Of a DNA stretch of 64,000 bases, positions 52,513 through 62,375 are shown piece after piece. The notes below the pieces were generated by a model. That model was not told where the DNA came from. It searched no databases and was given only the letters and a program-made list of their open reading frames with translations. Within the stretch, counting starts at the first letter, position 1. Each line of letters starts with the position of its first letter. Source of the stretch: Lysobacter firmicutimachus (lineage in GTDB: Bacteria > Pseudomonadota > Gammaproteobacteria > Xanthomonadales > Xanthomonadaceae); NCBI RefSeq assembly GCF_037027445.1, contig NZ_JBANDL010000002.1, positions 4,782,001 through 4,846,000 of the forward strand, in the 5' to 3' direction. The position numbers and the translations under genes are program-made.

Positions 52513-53967
52513 ATGGCCCTGAGCGATCTGTTCCGCTACGGCGCACAGCCGAACCTGCTGCTGATCATCACCGACCAGGAACGCAGCCTGGCGCAGTGGC
52601 CCGAACCCTACCGGGCCAAGCTCGGCGCCCGGCTCAAGGCGATGCGGCGCCTGGCCGGGCATGGCCTGAGCTTCGATCGCGCCTACACCGGCGCCTGCAT
52701 GTGCACGCCGAGCCGGGCGACCTTCCTGACCAGCCAGTACCCCGCGGTCACCGGCTGCACCACCACCGGCGCCGATTCGCTGCCGCTGCCCGACGTGCTG
52801 CCCAACCTGGCCACCGTCGCGCAAGCCGCCGGCTACGGCTGCTATTGGATCGGCAAATGGCATCTGCTCGGCGGTAACGAGCCCGGCAGCAGCCCGAACG
52901 ATCTGAGCCGCTGGGGCTTTTCCGACTGGGACCCGAACGATGCCGGGCTGAGCCTGGGCCCGACCTATCTGGGCGGCGGCACCCTGGCCACGGCGCCGCC
53001 GTCGCCCGGCGCGCCGAACCAGAACGATCAGCGCTATCTGGCCGACGCGCTCAAGTTCCTCGCCGCGCCGCCGCCGTCGCCCTATTGCCTGGTGGTATCG
53101 CTGGTCAATCCGCACGACTCGCATCTGGGCTTCCTCGACCTGGCCGCGACCTACTACGACGCCACGGTGTACGGCGCCAGCGGTGCGTCGGTGCCGGCCA
53201 ACGCCGGCGAAGACCTCGCCGGCAAACCGCGCGCGCAGGCCAGTTACGCCTGGAGCGCGATGGCCGCAACCGGGGCGCAGCAGCAGGACTTCGTCGATTT
53301 CTACGCTTATCTGCTCGAGTACGTGGATTCGCAGATCCTGCAGCTGCTGGACGCGATGAGCCGCGAGCAGATCGACAACACCCTGATCGTGCGCTTCGCC
53401 GATCACGGCGAACTCGGGCTCTCGCACGGGCTGGTGGAGAAATTCGTCAACGCTTACGACGAGGCACTGCACGTGCCGCTGCTGTTCTCCAATCCGATCG
53501 CCTGGCCGCGACCGCAGCGCAGCCAGTGCCTGGCCAGTTCGGTCGACCTGCTGCCGACCCTGGCGTCCCTGCTCGGCGTCGCCGACCAGTTTCCCGACCT
53601 GGTCGGTCGCGACCTGAGCCCGGCGCTGGCCGATCCCGAGGCTTCGGTGCAGGACGAGGTGCATTTCACCTACGACGATATCGGCGGCGCCGGGCCGAGC
53701 ACGATCCGCGCGATCCGCAGCGAACAATGGACCTATGCGGTCTACCTGCCGCCGGAGGACCAGCCGGACCAGGGCGGCGACTGGGAGTTGTACGACCACC
53801 GCACCGACCCGCAGCAGGACCGCAACCTGGCCGGCGACCCGGCGTACCGGGACCAGCAATGGCTGCTGGAGCAGGCGCTGGTGGCGCAAATGCAGGCCAA
53901 GGGCACGCTGCCGACGAACTGGCCGCCGGCCTACGTGCCCGGCCGCAGCCGCGGCGGGCCGGCGTAG
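52513..53967 (+). CDS. Sulfatase (choline-sulfatase/arylsulfatase type), cytosolic
   Basis: The 484-residue protein has the formylglycine motif 'CTPSRATFLTSQYP' (Cys at about 65 within C-x-P-S-R), 'LIITDQERS' (single metal-binding Asp-Gln near the start rather than Asp-Asp, as in choline-sulfatase types) and 'RFADHGELGLSHG' with the metal-binding Asp-His-Gly-Glu. There is no signal peptide. The active-site Cys needs a formylglycine-generating enzyme not in this window. The frame upstream of 52513 is open but has no homology sense. Substrate unknown; phosphonate ester hydrolysis is possible in this family. Confidence 0.88.
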   Translation: MALSDLFRYGAQPNLLLIITDQERSLAQWPEPYRAKLGARLKAMRRLAGHGLSFDRAYTGACMCTPSRATFLTSQYPAVTGCTTTGADSLPLPDVLPNLATVAQAAGYGCYWIGKWHLLGGNEPGSSPNDLSRWGFSDWDPNDAGLSLGPTYLGGGTLATAPPSPGAPNQNDQRYLADALKFLAAPPPSPYCLVVSLVNPHDSHLGFLDLAATYYDATVYGASGASVPANAGEDLAGKPRAQASYAWSAMAATGAQQQDFVDFYAYLLEYVDSQILQLLDAMSREQIDNTLIVRFADHGELGLSHGLVEKFVNAYDEALHVPLLFSNPIAWPRPQRSQCLASSVDLLPTLASLLGVADQFPDLVGRDLSPALADPEASVQDEVHFTYDDIGGAGPSTIRAIRSEQWTYAVYLPPEDQPDQGGDWELYDHRTDPQQDRNLAGDPAYRDQQWLLEQALVAQMQAKGTLPTNWPPAYVPGRSRGGPA

Positions 53968-53986
53968 CGCGTCGCCGAGGCGACCG

Positions 53987-54254
53987 CCTGCAGGAACGGC
54001 GTGAGCCGCGACCAAGGGACGCGCAGAAAACCCCTGAGCCTTCGTCATCGAGCGAAGCCAAACCCCACCTGTAGGAGCGGCGTGAGCCGCGACAACCGCA
54101 GCGAGGTGCGCAAGCGTCGCCCGCCGAAGCACGGATATGCGGCGCTTCGCCGTTCGCATGCAGGTCAACGGCTTTGGCCCCTGCGTGGTATTGCACCGCT
54201 TCGGCGGTCGCGGCTCACGCCGCTCCTACAGGGGGCGGGGCCATCGCGATGGAT
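53987..54254. repeat. REP-like inverted-repeat element (~220 bp) between sulfatase and thiolase
   Basis: A 24-bp arm TGTAGGAGCGGCGTGAGCCG plus CGAC at 54070-54093 is repeated in exact inverse at 54207-54230, with a third, imperfect copy at 53987-54012. The preceding 58 bp (GGACGCGCAGAAA ... CGAAGCCA) are similar to the sequence before the pair at 56695-56858, so the two elements are related over much of their length. Confidence 0.8.
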
Positions 54255-54282
54255 ACGAAAACGCCCCGCGATGGCGGGGCGT
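54255..54282 (-). terminator. Rho-independent terminator of the thiolase gene
   Basis: Read on the minus strand, ACGCCCCGC pairs with GCGGGGCGT (54261-54282, 4-base loop) and is followed by TTTTCG. It lies 37 bp after the thiolase stop codon. Confidence 0.75.
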
Positions 54283-54319
54283 TCCGTGACGATCCGGGGC
54301 GAAGCTCGGGGCGAAGCGC

Positions 54320-55597
54320 TCAACGCTCCAGGATCGCCACCACGCCCATGCCGCCGGCGGTGCAGATCGAGATCAGACAGCGGCCGCCGCCGCGCTGCTT
54401 GAGTTCCTTGGCCGCGGTGGCGACGATGCGCGCGCCGGTCGCGGCGAAGGGATGGCCGGCCGCCAGCGAGGAACCGTTGGGATTGATCTTGGCCGGGTCG
54501 ATCTTGCCCAGCGGCGCGTCCAGGCCGAGGCGGTTCTTGCAGTACTCCTCGCTCTCCCAGGCGCGCAGCGTGCACAGCACCTGCGCGGCGAAGGCCTCGT
54601 GGATCTCGTAGATGTCGAAGTCCTGCAGGCTCAAACCGTTGCGCTTGAGCATCTCCGGCACGGCCACGGTCGGCGCCATCAGCAAGCCTTCGCCGTGGAC
54701 GAAATCGACCGCCGACACCTGCGCGTCGCGCAAGTAGCACAGCACCTCGTGGCCGTGGGCCTGGGCCCATTCCTCCGAGGCCAGCAGGCAGGCCGCGGCG
54801 CCGTCGGTCAGCGGGGTCGAGTTGGCCGCGGTCAGGGTGCCGCGGCCGGAGGTCTTGTCGAACGCCGGTTTCAGCGTGGCCAGCTTCTCCAGCGAGCTGT
54901 CCGGACGCAGGATGTTGTCGCGCGAGACGCCGCGGAAGCTCACCACCAGGTCGTCGAAGAAGCCGCGCTCATACGCCGCGGCCAGCTTCTGGTGCGAGGA
55001 CAGTGCCCACTCGTCCTGCGAGTCGCGCGAGATGTTCCACTGCTTGGCCATGTCCTCGCAGTGATCGCCCATGCTCTTGCCGGTGCGCGGCTCGGCGACG
55101 CCGGGGAACTCGGGCTTGAGCTCGCGCAGGTGGAAGCCCTTGAACGCGGCCAGCTTGTCCTTGGTGGTCTTGGCCCGCGCCGCTTCGAGCAGGCGCCGGC
55201 GCAACTGCTTGCCGTACACGATCGGCACGTCGGAGGTGGTGTCCGAGCCGCCGCCGATGCCGGCCTCGATCTGGCCCACCGCGATCTTGTTGGCGATGGT
55301 GATGATCGAATCCAGCGAAGTGCCGCAGGCGCGTTGCAGGGTGATGCCCGGGGTCAGCGGCGACAGCCCGGAGGACAGCGCGGCCTCGCGGCCGAGGTTC
55401 CAGTCGTTGCTGTGCTTGATCACCGCGCCCATCGCGACTTCGCCGAGCTGCTGCCCGTGCAGGCCGAATTTCTCGACCAGCGCGCCGAGGGTGCGGACCG
55501 ACATGCCCAGATTGCCCACGTCCGCATAGGCCGTGTTCTGGCGGCAGAACGGAATACGCACGCCACCGAGCACGGCGACGGGACGGTTTGGACGCAT
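54320..55597 (-). CDS. Acetyl-CoA C-acyltransferase (FadI/thiolase family)
   Basis: The 425-residue protein is a thiolase with the nucleophile Cys in 'LQRACGTSLDSIITIANKI' (about residue 91), the His in 'NPNGSSLAAGHPFAATGA' (GHP) and the second Cys in 'CLISICTAGGMGVVAIL'. Its N-terminus 'RPVAVLGGVRIPFCRQN' and about 425 residues fit the FadI type more than FadA. It cleaves 3-ketoacyl-CoA in beta-oxidation, or condenses. GAGGTG is 6 bp before the ATG at 55597. No fadJ partner is adjacent. Confidence 0.92.
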   Translation of the reverse strand: MRPNRPVAVLGGVRIPFCRQNTAYADVGNLGMSVRTLGALVEKFGLHGQQLGEVAMGAVIKHSNDWNLGREAALSSGLSPLTPGITLQRACGTSLDSIITIANKIAVGQIEAGIGGGSDTTSDVPIVYGKQLRRRLLEAARAKTTKDKLAAFKGFHLRELKPEFPGVAEPRTGKSMGDHCEDMAKQWNISRDSQDEWALSSHQKLAAAYERGFFDDLVVSFRGVSRDNILRPDSSLEKLATLKPAFDKTSGRGTLTAANSTPLTDGAAACLLASEEWAQAHGHEVLCYLRDAQVSAVDFVHGEGLLMAPTVAVPEMLKRNGLSLQDFDIYEIHEAFAAQVLCTLRAWESEEYCKNRLGLDAPLGKIDPAKINPNGSSLAAGHPFAATGARIVATAAKELKQRGGGRCLISICTAGGMGVVAILER

Positions 55598-55710
55598 CGG
55601 CACACCTCGCGGGGGATTCGGGACGGCCCGCCATGGCGGAGCGGGCATAATGGGGCTCAGTGTAGCGCCGCACACGCGCTCTACCAAACGCCAGCGTATC
55701 CTCGGTGACC

Positions 55711-56631
55711 ATGAGCCCTGCCAGCCCCTCCGCCAGCGGTCGATCCGCGCCCCTGCACGTCCTCGGCGCCCTCGCCCTGGAGCTCCGCGGCGATGCCACG
55801 GTCGACCGCGCCGCGCTGCCGCGCCAGGACGCCGGCGCCCTGGCGGAAAAGATCGCCCGCGACCTGGCCGGCTTCGCCGCCGACAGCGCCGGGCTGGACC
55901 TGATCACCGTCGGCGCCCATTACGACCCGGTTGAATTGCTGCGCCCGGGTTGGCCGCTGCACCGCGAGCTCGACCAATTGGCCGCCAACGCGCCGCGCGA
56001 GCGCCACGCCGAAACGCCGGCCGGCCGGGTCATCGCCTTCGGCGCCCACGACGCGCAACTGCCGGGCGCGCTGACGCCCTCGCCCGACTATGCCGGCGGC
56101 CCGCTGCGGCTGGTGCCGTTCTTGCTCGGCGGCGACGCCGCCACCGTGGCCCGGGTCGGCGATCTGCTCGAATCCAACCTGCTCGAAAACGGCATGGCCG
56201 GCGCCGATACCGCCCTGGCCGCGCAGGCCGCATTCGGCCTGCAGGTCGAGCATGCGCGCTACCTGACCGTGCACGACCTCGCCGCGATGATGGCGATGCA
56301 GTACGAACACGCCGGCCTGGGCGCGCTGTGGCCGTTGCTGGAAACCGCCCTGCTCCAACCCGAGGGCGAGGAATGGCTGGACGCGCCGCCGGAGCCGCTG
56401 GTGCATTACAGCGAAGGCGAGGCCCGCATCGCTCTGTTCTCGCCGGCCGCCTGGCACGCCCGCTACGCGCCGGAGGCGCCGTGCAATACCGAGGAATGCC
56501 GGCAGACACTCAACCGCCGTTACCAGCATTTCGAAGCGCGCCTGCGCCAGATCTCGGCCGTGCTCGGCGCCCACGCCGTACCGGTCACCTTCGTCCACTG
56601 CGACGGCCCGGCCGAGCGCGAAGCGCTGTAA
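55711..56631 (+). CDS. Conserved hypothetical protein
   Basis: The 306-residue protein is acidic and cytosolic in look, with 'LRLVPFLLGGDAATVARVGD', 'LTVHDLAAMMAMQYEHAGLG' and an end in 'FVHCDGPAEREAL'. There is no signal peptide or membrane helix. I do not recognise the family. It starts at an ATG two codons after a GTG, and is divergent from the thiolase gene with a 113-bp intergenic region. It could be a lineage-specific protein of Xanthomonadaceae. Confidence 0.8.
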   Translation: MSPASPSASGRSAPLHVLGALALELRGDATVDRAALPRQDAGALAEKIARDLAGFAADSAGLDLITVGAHYDPVELLRPGWPLHRELDQLAANAPRERHAETPAGRVIAFGAHDAQLPGALTPSPDYAGGPLRLVPFLLGGDAATVARVGDLLESNLLENGMAGADTALAAQAAFGLQVEHARYLTVHDLAAMMAMQYEHAGLGALWPLLETALLQPEGEEWLDAPPEPLVHYSEGEARIALFSPAAWHARYAPEAPCNTEECRQTLNRRYQHFEARLRQISAVLGAHAVPVTFVHCDGPAEREAL

Positions 56632-56635
56632 GGTC

Positions 56636-56858
56636 ACGGGACGCGCAGAAAGCCCAAGGCCGTCGCCTCAGATCGAAGCCACGCGCCCGCCGCCTGTAGG
56701 AGCGGCGTAAGCCGCGACCGCCGCAGCGGCGCGCGTGAGCGCCGCAACCGAAGCCCGGACCCGCGGCGGTTTTGTTCGCTACGCCATGGAGCGCCGGTCT
56801 TCGGCAGCATGCGTGGCATCGCGCCGCTTCGGTTGTCGCGGCTTACGCCGCTCCTACA
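56636..56858. repeat. REP-like inverted-repeat element (~220 bp)
   Basis: TGTAGGAGCGGCGTAAGCCG plus CGAC at 56695-56718 and its exact inverse at 56835-56858 enclose 116 bp of GC-rich DNA. The lead-in GGACGCGCAGAAA at 56639 matches the one at 54015. No gene lies inside. It differs from the 54-kb element by one base in the arm (TAAG instead of TGAG). Confidence 0.8.
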
Positions 56859-56884
56859 GGAAGCGCCGCCGCACCGGCGATCGC

Positions 56885-57367
56885 TCAGGTGCCCTGCTCG
56901 TAGATGTCGTAGCCCGCGTCGTCCATGCCCATCGCCCGGTAGGTGCGCTGCGCCGCGGCATTGCCGCGTTCGACGTACAGGCGCAGGCCGACCACGCCGG
57001 GCGTCGCCCGGGCCAGGGCCGCGACGTGGCTGTGCAGGGCCTGGTACACGCCCTGACGACGATGCTCGGCGGCCACGTACACGCTCTGGATCCACCACCA
57101 GTCGCCGTTGCGCCAGTCGCTCCACTCGCGGGTCAGCATCAAGGTGCCCGCAGGCACCGCGATGGTCTCGTGGCCGGCGACTTCGGCCTCGCGCATGGCG
57201 ACGAAGTAGCGCGCCTTGGCCGGATCGGCCAGGCCGGCGCCCACGCCGGCCTGCACGGTCGGCGGGTCGAGCCGCTTGTGCTCGGTCTCCCAGGCCATCG
57301 CGACCATCCAGTCGGCGATCAGGTCGCGGTCGGCGGCGACGGCGTCGCGAATGCGCAATCGGCTCAT
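56885..57367 (-). CDS. GNAT-family acetyltransferase
   Basis: The 160-residue protein has the GNAT core: 'WWIQSVYVAAEHRRQGVYQA' (acetyl-CoA-binding R-x-x-G-x-x loop, here RRQGVY) and 'LYVERGNAAAQRTYRAMGMD' in motif B. The substrate cannot be predicted. It starts at the ATG at 57367. The 202-bp gap upstream (57368-57569) contains several copies of GGCTCAGAACAAC-like units and no gene. Confidence 0.88.
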   Translation of the reverse strand: MSRLRIRDAVAADRDLIADWMVAMAWETEHKRLDPPTVQAGVGAGLADPAKARYFVAMREAEVAGHETIAVPAGTLMLTREWSDWRNGDWWWIQSVYVAAEHRRQGVYQALHSHVAALARATPGVVGLRLYVERGNAAAQRTYRAMGMDDAGYDIYEQGT

Positions 57368-57569
57368 GGCGGCGTACTCAACATAGCGGGCTAAGGCGGC
57401 GGGCTCAGAACAACGTGCTCGGAACAGCATGCCCAGACGGCGAGCTCAGAACAACGCGCCGAAGACGGCGCGGCTCAGCTCGGCATGGCCGATGACGACG
57501 CAGCGCACGACAGCCGGTCGCTTCGACCGCCCGGCGCGCGCGGCGCGAATGCCGCGCGCAGTCGCCGGC

Positions 57570-58142
57570 TCAGCGCGCGATCTTGATGATGCCGCAAGCC
57601 AGGCGCGCGCCGGCGTTGCCGGCCGGCTGGCTGGCGTAGTCGTCGGCGGCGGCATGCACGATCACCGCGCGGCCGGCGACGTCGTTGATCGCGCCGCCGC
57701 CGAGGGTGACGCCGCTGGCGTGCACATCGACCTTGGCCACGCCCTCGGCGTCGGCGACCAGGTTGTTCATGTCGCCGGCGTGGTGCGGGCCGTGCCCGAC
57801 CTGCCCGTGCGGCTGGCCGGAAGGATTGAAGTGGCCGCCGGCGCTGCTGGCGTCGGCCGCGCTGCAATCGCCCTTCTCGTGGATGTGGATGGCGTGGCTG
57901 CGGTTGGCGCCGAGGCCGCCGATCTCGCCGGTCAGGTGCACACCGTCGCCCATCGGCCGCAGGGTCAGCTTGCCGCTGACCAGGCTGCCGGAGGCCGAGG
58001 CCATCACCGCGACCGCGGATTGCGCGGTCGACACCGGCCTGGGCCCCGGCGGCGGCGTGGGCTTCTTGACGGGCTGGCCGCCGCAAGCGGCGAGCGCGAG
58101 CGTGGCTACGGCGATCGAGGCGGTGCGCAGGATCGGGAACAT
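57570..58142 (-). CDS. sodC: SodC, periplasmic Cu/Zn superoxide dismutase (lipoprotein)
   Basis: The 190-residue protein has a lipobox ('TLALAACGG', Cys20), a Pro-rich linker and a Cu/Zn-SOD domain with 'HAIHIHEKGDCSAADA' (Cu ligands His-x-His), 'GGHFNPSGQPHG' (bridging His), 'HHAGDMNNLVAD' and 'AVIVHAAADDYASQP'. The disulfide pair is 'GDC' and 'ARLACGI'. It removes superoxide in the periplasm. The gene stands alone. Confidence 0.95.
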   Translation of the reverse strand: MFPILRTASIAVATLALAACGGQPVKKPTPPPGPRPVSTAQSAVAVMASASGSLVSGKLTLRPMGDGVHLTGEIGGLGANRSHAIHIHEKGDCSAADASSAGGHFNPSGQPHGQVGHGPHHAGDMNNLVADAEGVAKVDVHASGVTLGGGAINDVAGRAVIVHAAADDYASQPAGNAGARLACGIIKIAR

Positions 58143-58402
58143 GCAATGGCTCCTGTCGGCGCCAACTCGGACGGCGCACGTGCGAGGGGAATTCCGACGC
58201 TAGCCCCGGCGGGGTTCAGTGCCGGTGAAACGGATGCCGCAGCGCCGTCGACGCGGCCGCGCCCGCGCGAGCGCCGGCTGCGACAGCGCTGGCGACCGCG
58301 ACGACGGCAGCAGCGGAACGCTAGTCCGGATTATGTCGGCAGCGGCCGCGCCGGGCCGGACGCGGTTCGCATTCCGCCAAGCGCGGTAAACCGCTGCCCC
58401 GC

Positions 58403-59802
<1,400 letters not shown>

Positions 59803-59806
<4 letters not shown>

Positions 59807-60867
59807 GGGCGCGTCTCCTCGGCGCCGCCGTCGATCTGCATCGGCAGCAGCAGGGTGAATACGGTATGGCCCGGTCGCGAGCGATAGGCCAGCGAACCGC
59901 GGTGCTCGCGCGAGACCTGCTGCGCCAGCGCCAGCCCCAGGCCGCTGCCTTCGGCGCGGCCCGACACCAGCGGCAGGAACAATTGCTCGGCCAGTTCCTC
60001 GGGCACGCCGCGGCCGTCGTCGACGATTTCCAGGCGCAGGGCGATCGGATGCACGCTGTCGGCGATGCGCACGCCGTGCTCGATGCGGGTGCGCAGATGG
60101 ACGTGGCTGGCGCCGGCTTCGATCGCGTTGCGCACCAGGTTCCACAGCGCCTGCATCAGACGGTCGGCGTCGCCGAAGAACTCCGGCAGGCTGGGGTCGT
60201 AGTCGCGCACCAGCCGCACCGCCCAGCCGGCGTCGGCCTCGGCCAGGCGCAGCACGCGCTCGAGCACGGCGTGGATGTTCAGCGGCGCATGCGGCCGCGG
60301 CGGGGTCGCGACCAGCAAGCGATCGACCAAAGCGGCGAGGCGCTCGACTTCGCTGTCGATCAGCTCGACCAGCTCGCGCCCTTCCAGGTCGTCGATCCGC
60401 CGCCCCAACAACTGCGCCGCGCCCTTGAGGCCGGCGAGCGGATTGCGCAGTTCGTGCGCCAGGCCTTTCAACGAGGCCGACAAGGCCGAAGGCAGCAGCA
60501 AGGCCGGGTCGTCGCCGGGGAACTCGTCGACCGGATGCGCTTCCAACAGCCAGCCGCCGGTGTCGCGCCGGCTCAGCCACAGGTCGGCGAAGCGGTCCTC
60601 GCCGCCGGCATAGCGCAGGCGCATGCGCCGCATCCGCAGCGGCGCCTCATCGCCGCCGGCGCGCGCCAACGCCCGCGCCAGGCGGCCGTCGTCGTCCGCG
60701 TCCAACCCCGCCAAGGGCCAGCCCAACAGGCGCCGCGCGCCGATCCCGAACCAACGCGAGAACGCCAAGTTGCAGCCGGCGATCGCCCCGGCCGGATCGG
60801 TCCAGGCCATCGGCGTGGTCAGGCTGTCCTGGCTCAGGTCGGGCGCGGGCTGGGGGTCGGAGGGCAT
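59803..60867 (-). CDS. ntrB: NtrB, nitrogen-regulation histidine kinase
   Basis: The 354-residue protein has a PAS-like N-terminus ('DSLTTPMAWTDPAGAIAGCN'), a DHp H-box 'LKGLAHELRNPLAGLKGAAQ' (phospho-His near 140) and ATP-binding N and G boxes ('LWNLVRNAIEAG', 'VDDGRGVPEELAEQLF', 'AEGSGLGLALAQQ'). It phosphorylates NtrC. An NtrC-type box covers the start codon, so its own expression should be negatively autoregulated. The exact start is uncertain for the same reason; an in-frame ATG at 60810 lies inside the PAS part and is less likely. Confidence 0.92.
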
Positions 60868-60885
60868 TGCACCATCTTAGTGCAA
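60867..60885 (-). promoter_or_regulatory. NtrC binding-site-like palindrome over the ntrB start
   Basis: The plus-strand sequence TTGCACCATCTTAGTGCAA (60867-60885) is a near-perfect inverted repeat with the TGCAC-N7-GTGCA form of NtrC boxes. It begins at the last base of the ntrB ATG (60865-60867). Position over the start codon suggests repression of ntrBC by NtrC rather than activation. Confidence 0.75.
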
Positions 60886-60905
60886 CGGATGGGCGAGGGA
60901 GGGGT

Positions 60906-61832
60906 TCAGGCGCGCTTGCCCTCGGCCCCTTCTTTCATTGCGGGATTCAATTCGTCGGCGAGCTCGGCGAACTGCGCCACCACGTAGTCGACCAGGGCGC
61001 GGATGCGCGGGGTGTCGCGCAGATCGGAGTGAAAGCCCAGCCGCACCGAGCGCAGCGGCATGGCCTGCGCCAGCGGCACTCGCCGCAGCGAAGGCTCGCG
61101 CTCGCCGAGCAGGCAAGGCAGCACCGCCATCGCCGCGCCGGCACGCACCGCGGCCAGGTGCGCGCGCAAGCCGTTGCAGCGCAGGACCGTGCGCGCCGCG
61201 TGCGCCAGCGGCGGCAGCCACTGCTCGTGCGGCACCTCGCCGGCGGCGCGGTCCAGATACGCCACGGCGTGGCCGGCGAAACCGTCGCCGGGCTCGGGCC
61301 GGCCGTGCCGCTGCAGATAGTCCTCGGCCGCGTACAGCGCATACGCCGCTTCGCCGATGCGGCGCTCGATCAGGTTCTCCTGGGTGAAAGCGCCGAAGCG
61401 GAACGCCAGATCGGCTTCGCGCCGGGCCAGGTTGTAGACCCGGGTGTCGTTGACCAGCTCGATCTCCAGCCCCGGATGCAGGGCGCCGAAACGCGCCAGC
61501 ATCGGCGCCACCACCTCGTCGCCGAGCCAATCCAGGCTGGTGACCCGGATCTCGCCCGACAGGCCGGTATCGCGCGCGGCGACCTGGCGCTGCACCGCCG
61601 CGGCCCCGGAATCCATCTGCTCCAGACCTTCCAGCAGCGAATGACCGAGCGCGGTAGCGCGCAAGCCGATCGCTTCGCGGTCGAACAGCTTCGCGCCCAG
61701 CCGCTGCTCCAGGGCCTCCAGCCGGCGCCCGACCGTGGGCTGGCTGGTGCCGAGCGCGCGCGCGGCGGCGCTGAGCGTGCCGTGGCGCGCGATCGCCAAT
61801 ACGGTCTTGAGATCGTCCCAATCGATCGACAT
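60906..61832 (-). CDS. LysR-family transcriptional regulator
   Basis: The 308-residue protein starts with the LysR HTH 'DWDDLKTVLAIARHGTLSA' and 'AARALGTSQPTVGRRLEALE', and has an effector-binding domain ('ITSLDWLGDEVVAPML...'). The ATG at 61847 (5 codons earlier) is an equally possible start. It is divergent from the VOC-SDR pair with 165 bp between; LysR proteins often control such neighbours. The effector is unknown. It lies after ntrB, on the same strand, with a gap of 38 bp from the ntrB start. Confidence 0.9.
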   Translation of the reverse strand: MSIDWDDLKTVLAIARHGTLSAAARALGTSQPTVGRRLEALEQRLGAKLFDREAIGLRATALGHSLLEGLEQMDSGAAAVQRQVAARDTGLSGEIRVTSLDWLGDEVVAPMLARFGALHPGLEIELVNDTRVYNLARREADLAFRFGAFTQENLIERRIGEAAYALYAAEDYLQRHGRPEPGDGFAGHAVAYLDRAAGEVPHEQWLPPLAHAARTVLRCNGLRAHLAAVRAGAAMAVLPCLLGEREPSLRRVPLAQAMPLRSVRLGFHSDLRDTPRIRALVDYVVAQFAELADELNPAMKEGAEGKRA

Positions 61833-61997
61833 CGTCCACTCGCTCATGCGTTTGCGTAGGCCCGGCATACCGAATCGTCGACTGCGATCGCGGCGGCCGC
61901 TTCCTAGACTGTCACGACCGCGGCCGCCGACCAAGCCAGCGATGCGACCGAGGTCCGTTTCCTCTTCCGTTTCCTCTTGCGAAAAAGCGAGGCTCGC

Positions 61998-62375
61998 ATG
62001 TTGCGGCTCGACCATCTGATCCTGCGCGTCGCCGACCCGACGACGTCCGCCGAGTTCTACCAGCGCACGCTCGGGCTGATCGCCGAACGCGGGGAATCGC
62101 CGTTTCTGGCCTTGCGCCTGAGCGAGGACTGCGTGATCGACCTGCTGCCGCAGGCGCCGCACGACCCCGCTCACCTCGCCCTGCACACCGACCGCGCGCG
62201 ATTCGAGGCGGTGCGGGCGACATTGCGCGCGCTCGGCATCGCCCACGGCGGCGGCCCCTTCGTACGCGACGGCCGGGTCGCGGCGCAGTACGGCGCGCGC
62301 GGCTGGGCCGACGCGCTGTACTTCCACGATTCCGACGGCCACAACATCGAGGTGCGGACCTATGAGCCCTGCTGA
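61998..62375 (+). CDS. VOC-family (glyoxalase-fold) protein
   Basis: The 125-residue protein has the beta-alpha-beta-beta-beta units of the vicinal oxygen chelate superfamily: 'LDHLILRVADPTTSAEFYQR' at the start and a metal-binding Glu in 'DALYFHDSDGHNIEVRTYE' at the end. GAGG lies 6 bp before the ATG. It overlaps the following SDR gene by 14 bp. A lactoylglutathione-lyase-like or dioxygenase-like role cannot be separated by sequence alone. Confidence 0.88.
   Translation: MLRLDHLILRVADPTTSAEFYQRTLGLIAERGESPFLALRLSEDCVIDLLPQAPHDPAHLALHTDRARFEAVRATLRALGIAHGGGPFVRDGRVAAQYGARGWADALYFHDSDGHNIEVRTYEPC

Noticed and set aside
53987..56858. Insertion sequence remnants
   Set aside because: There is no transposase fragment; the repeats are short arms of REP-like elements.
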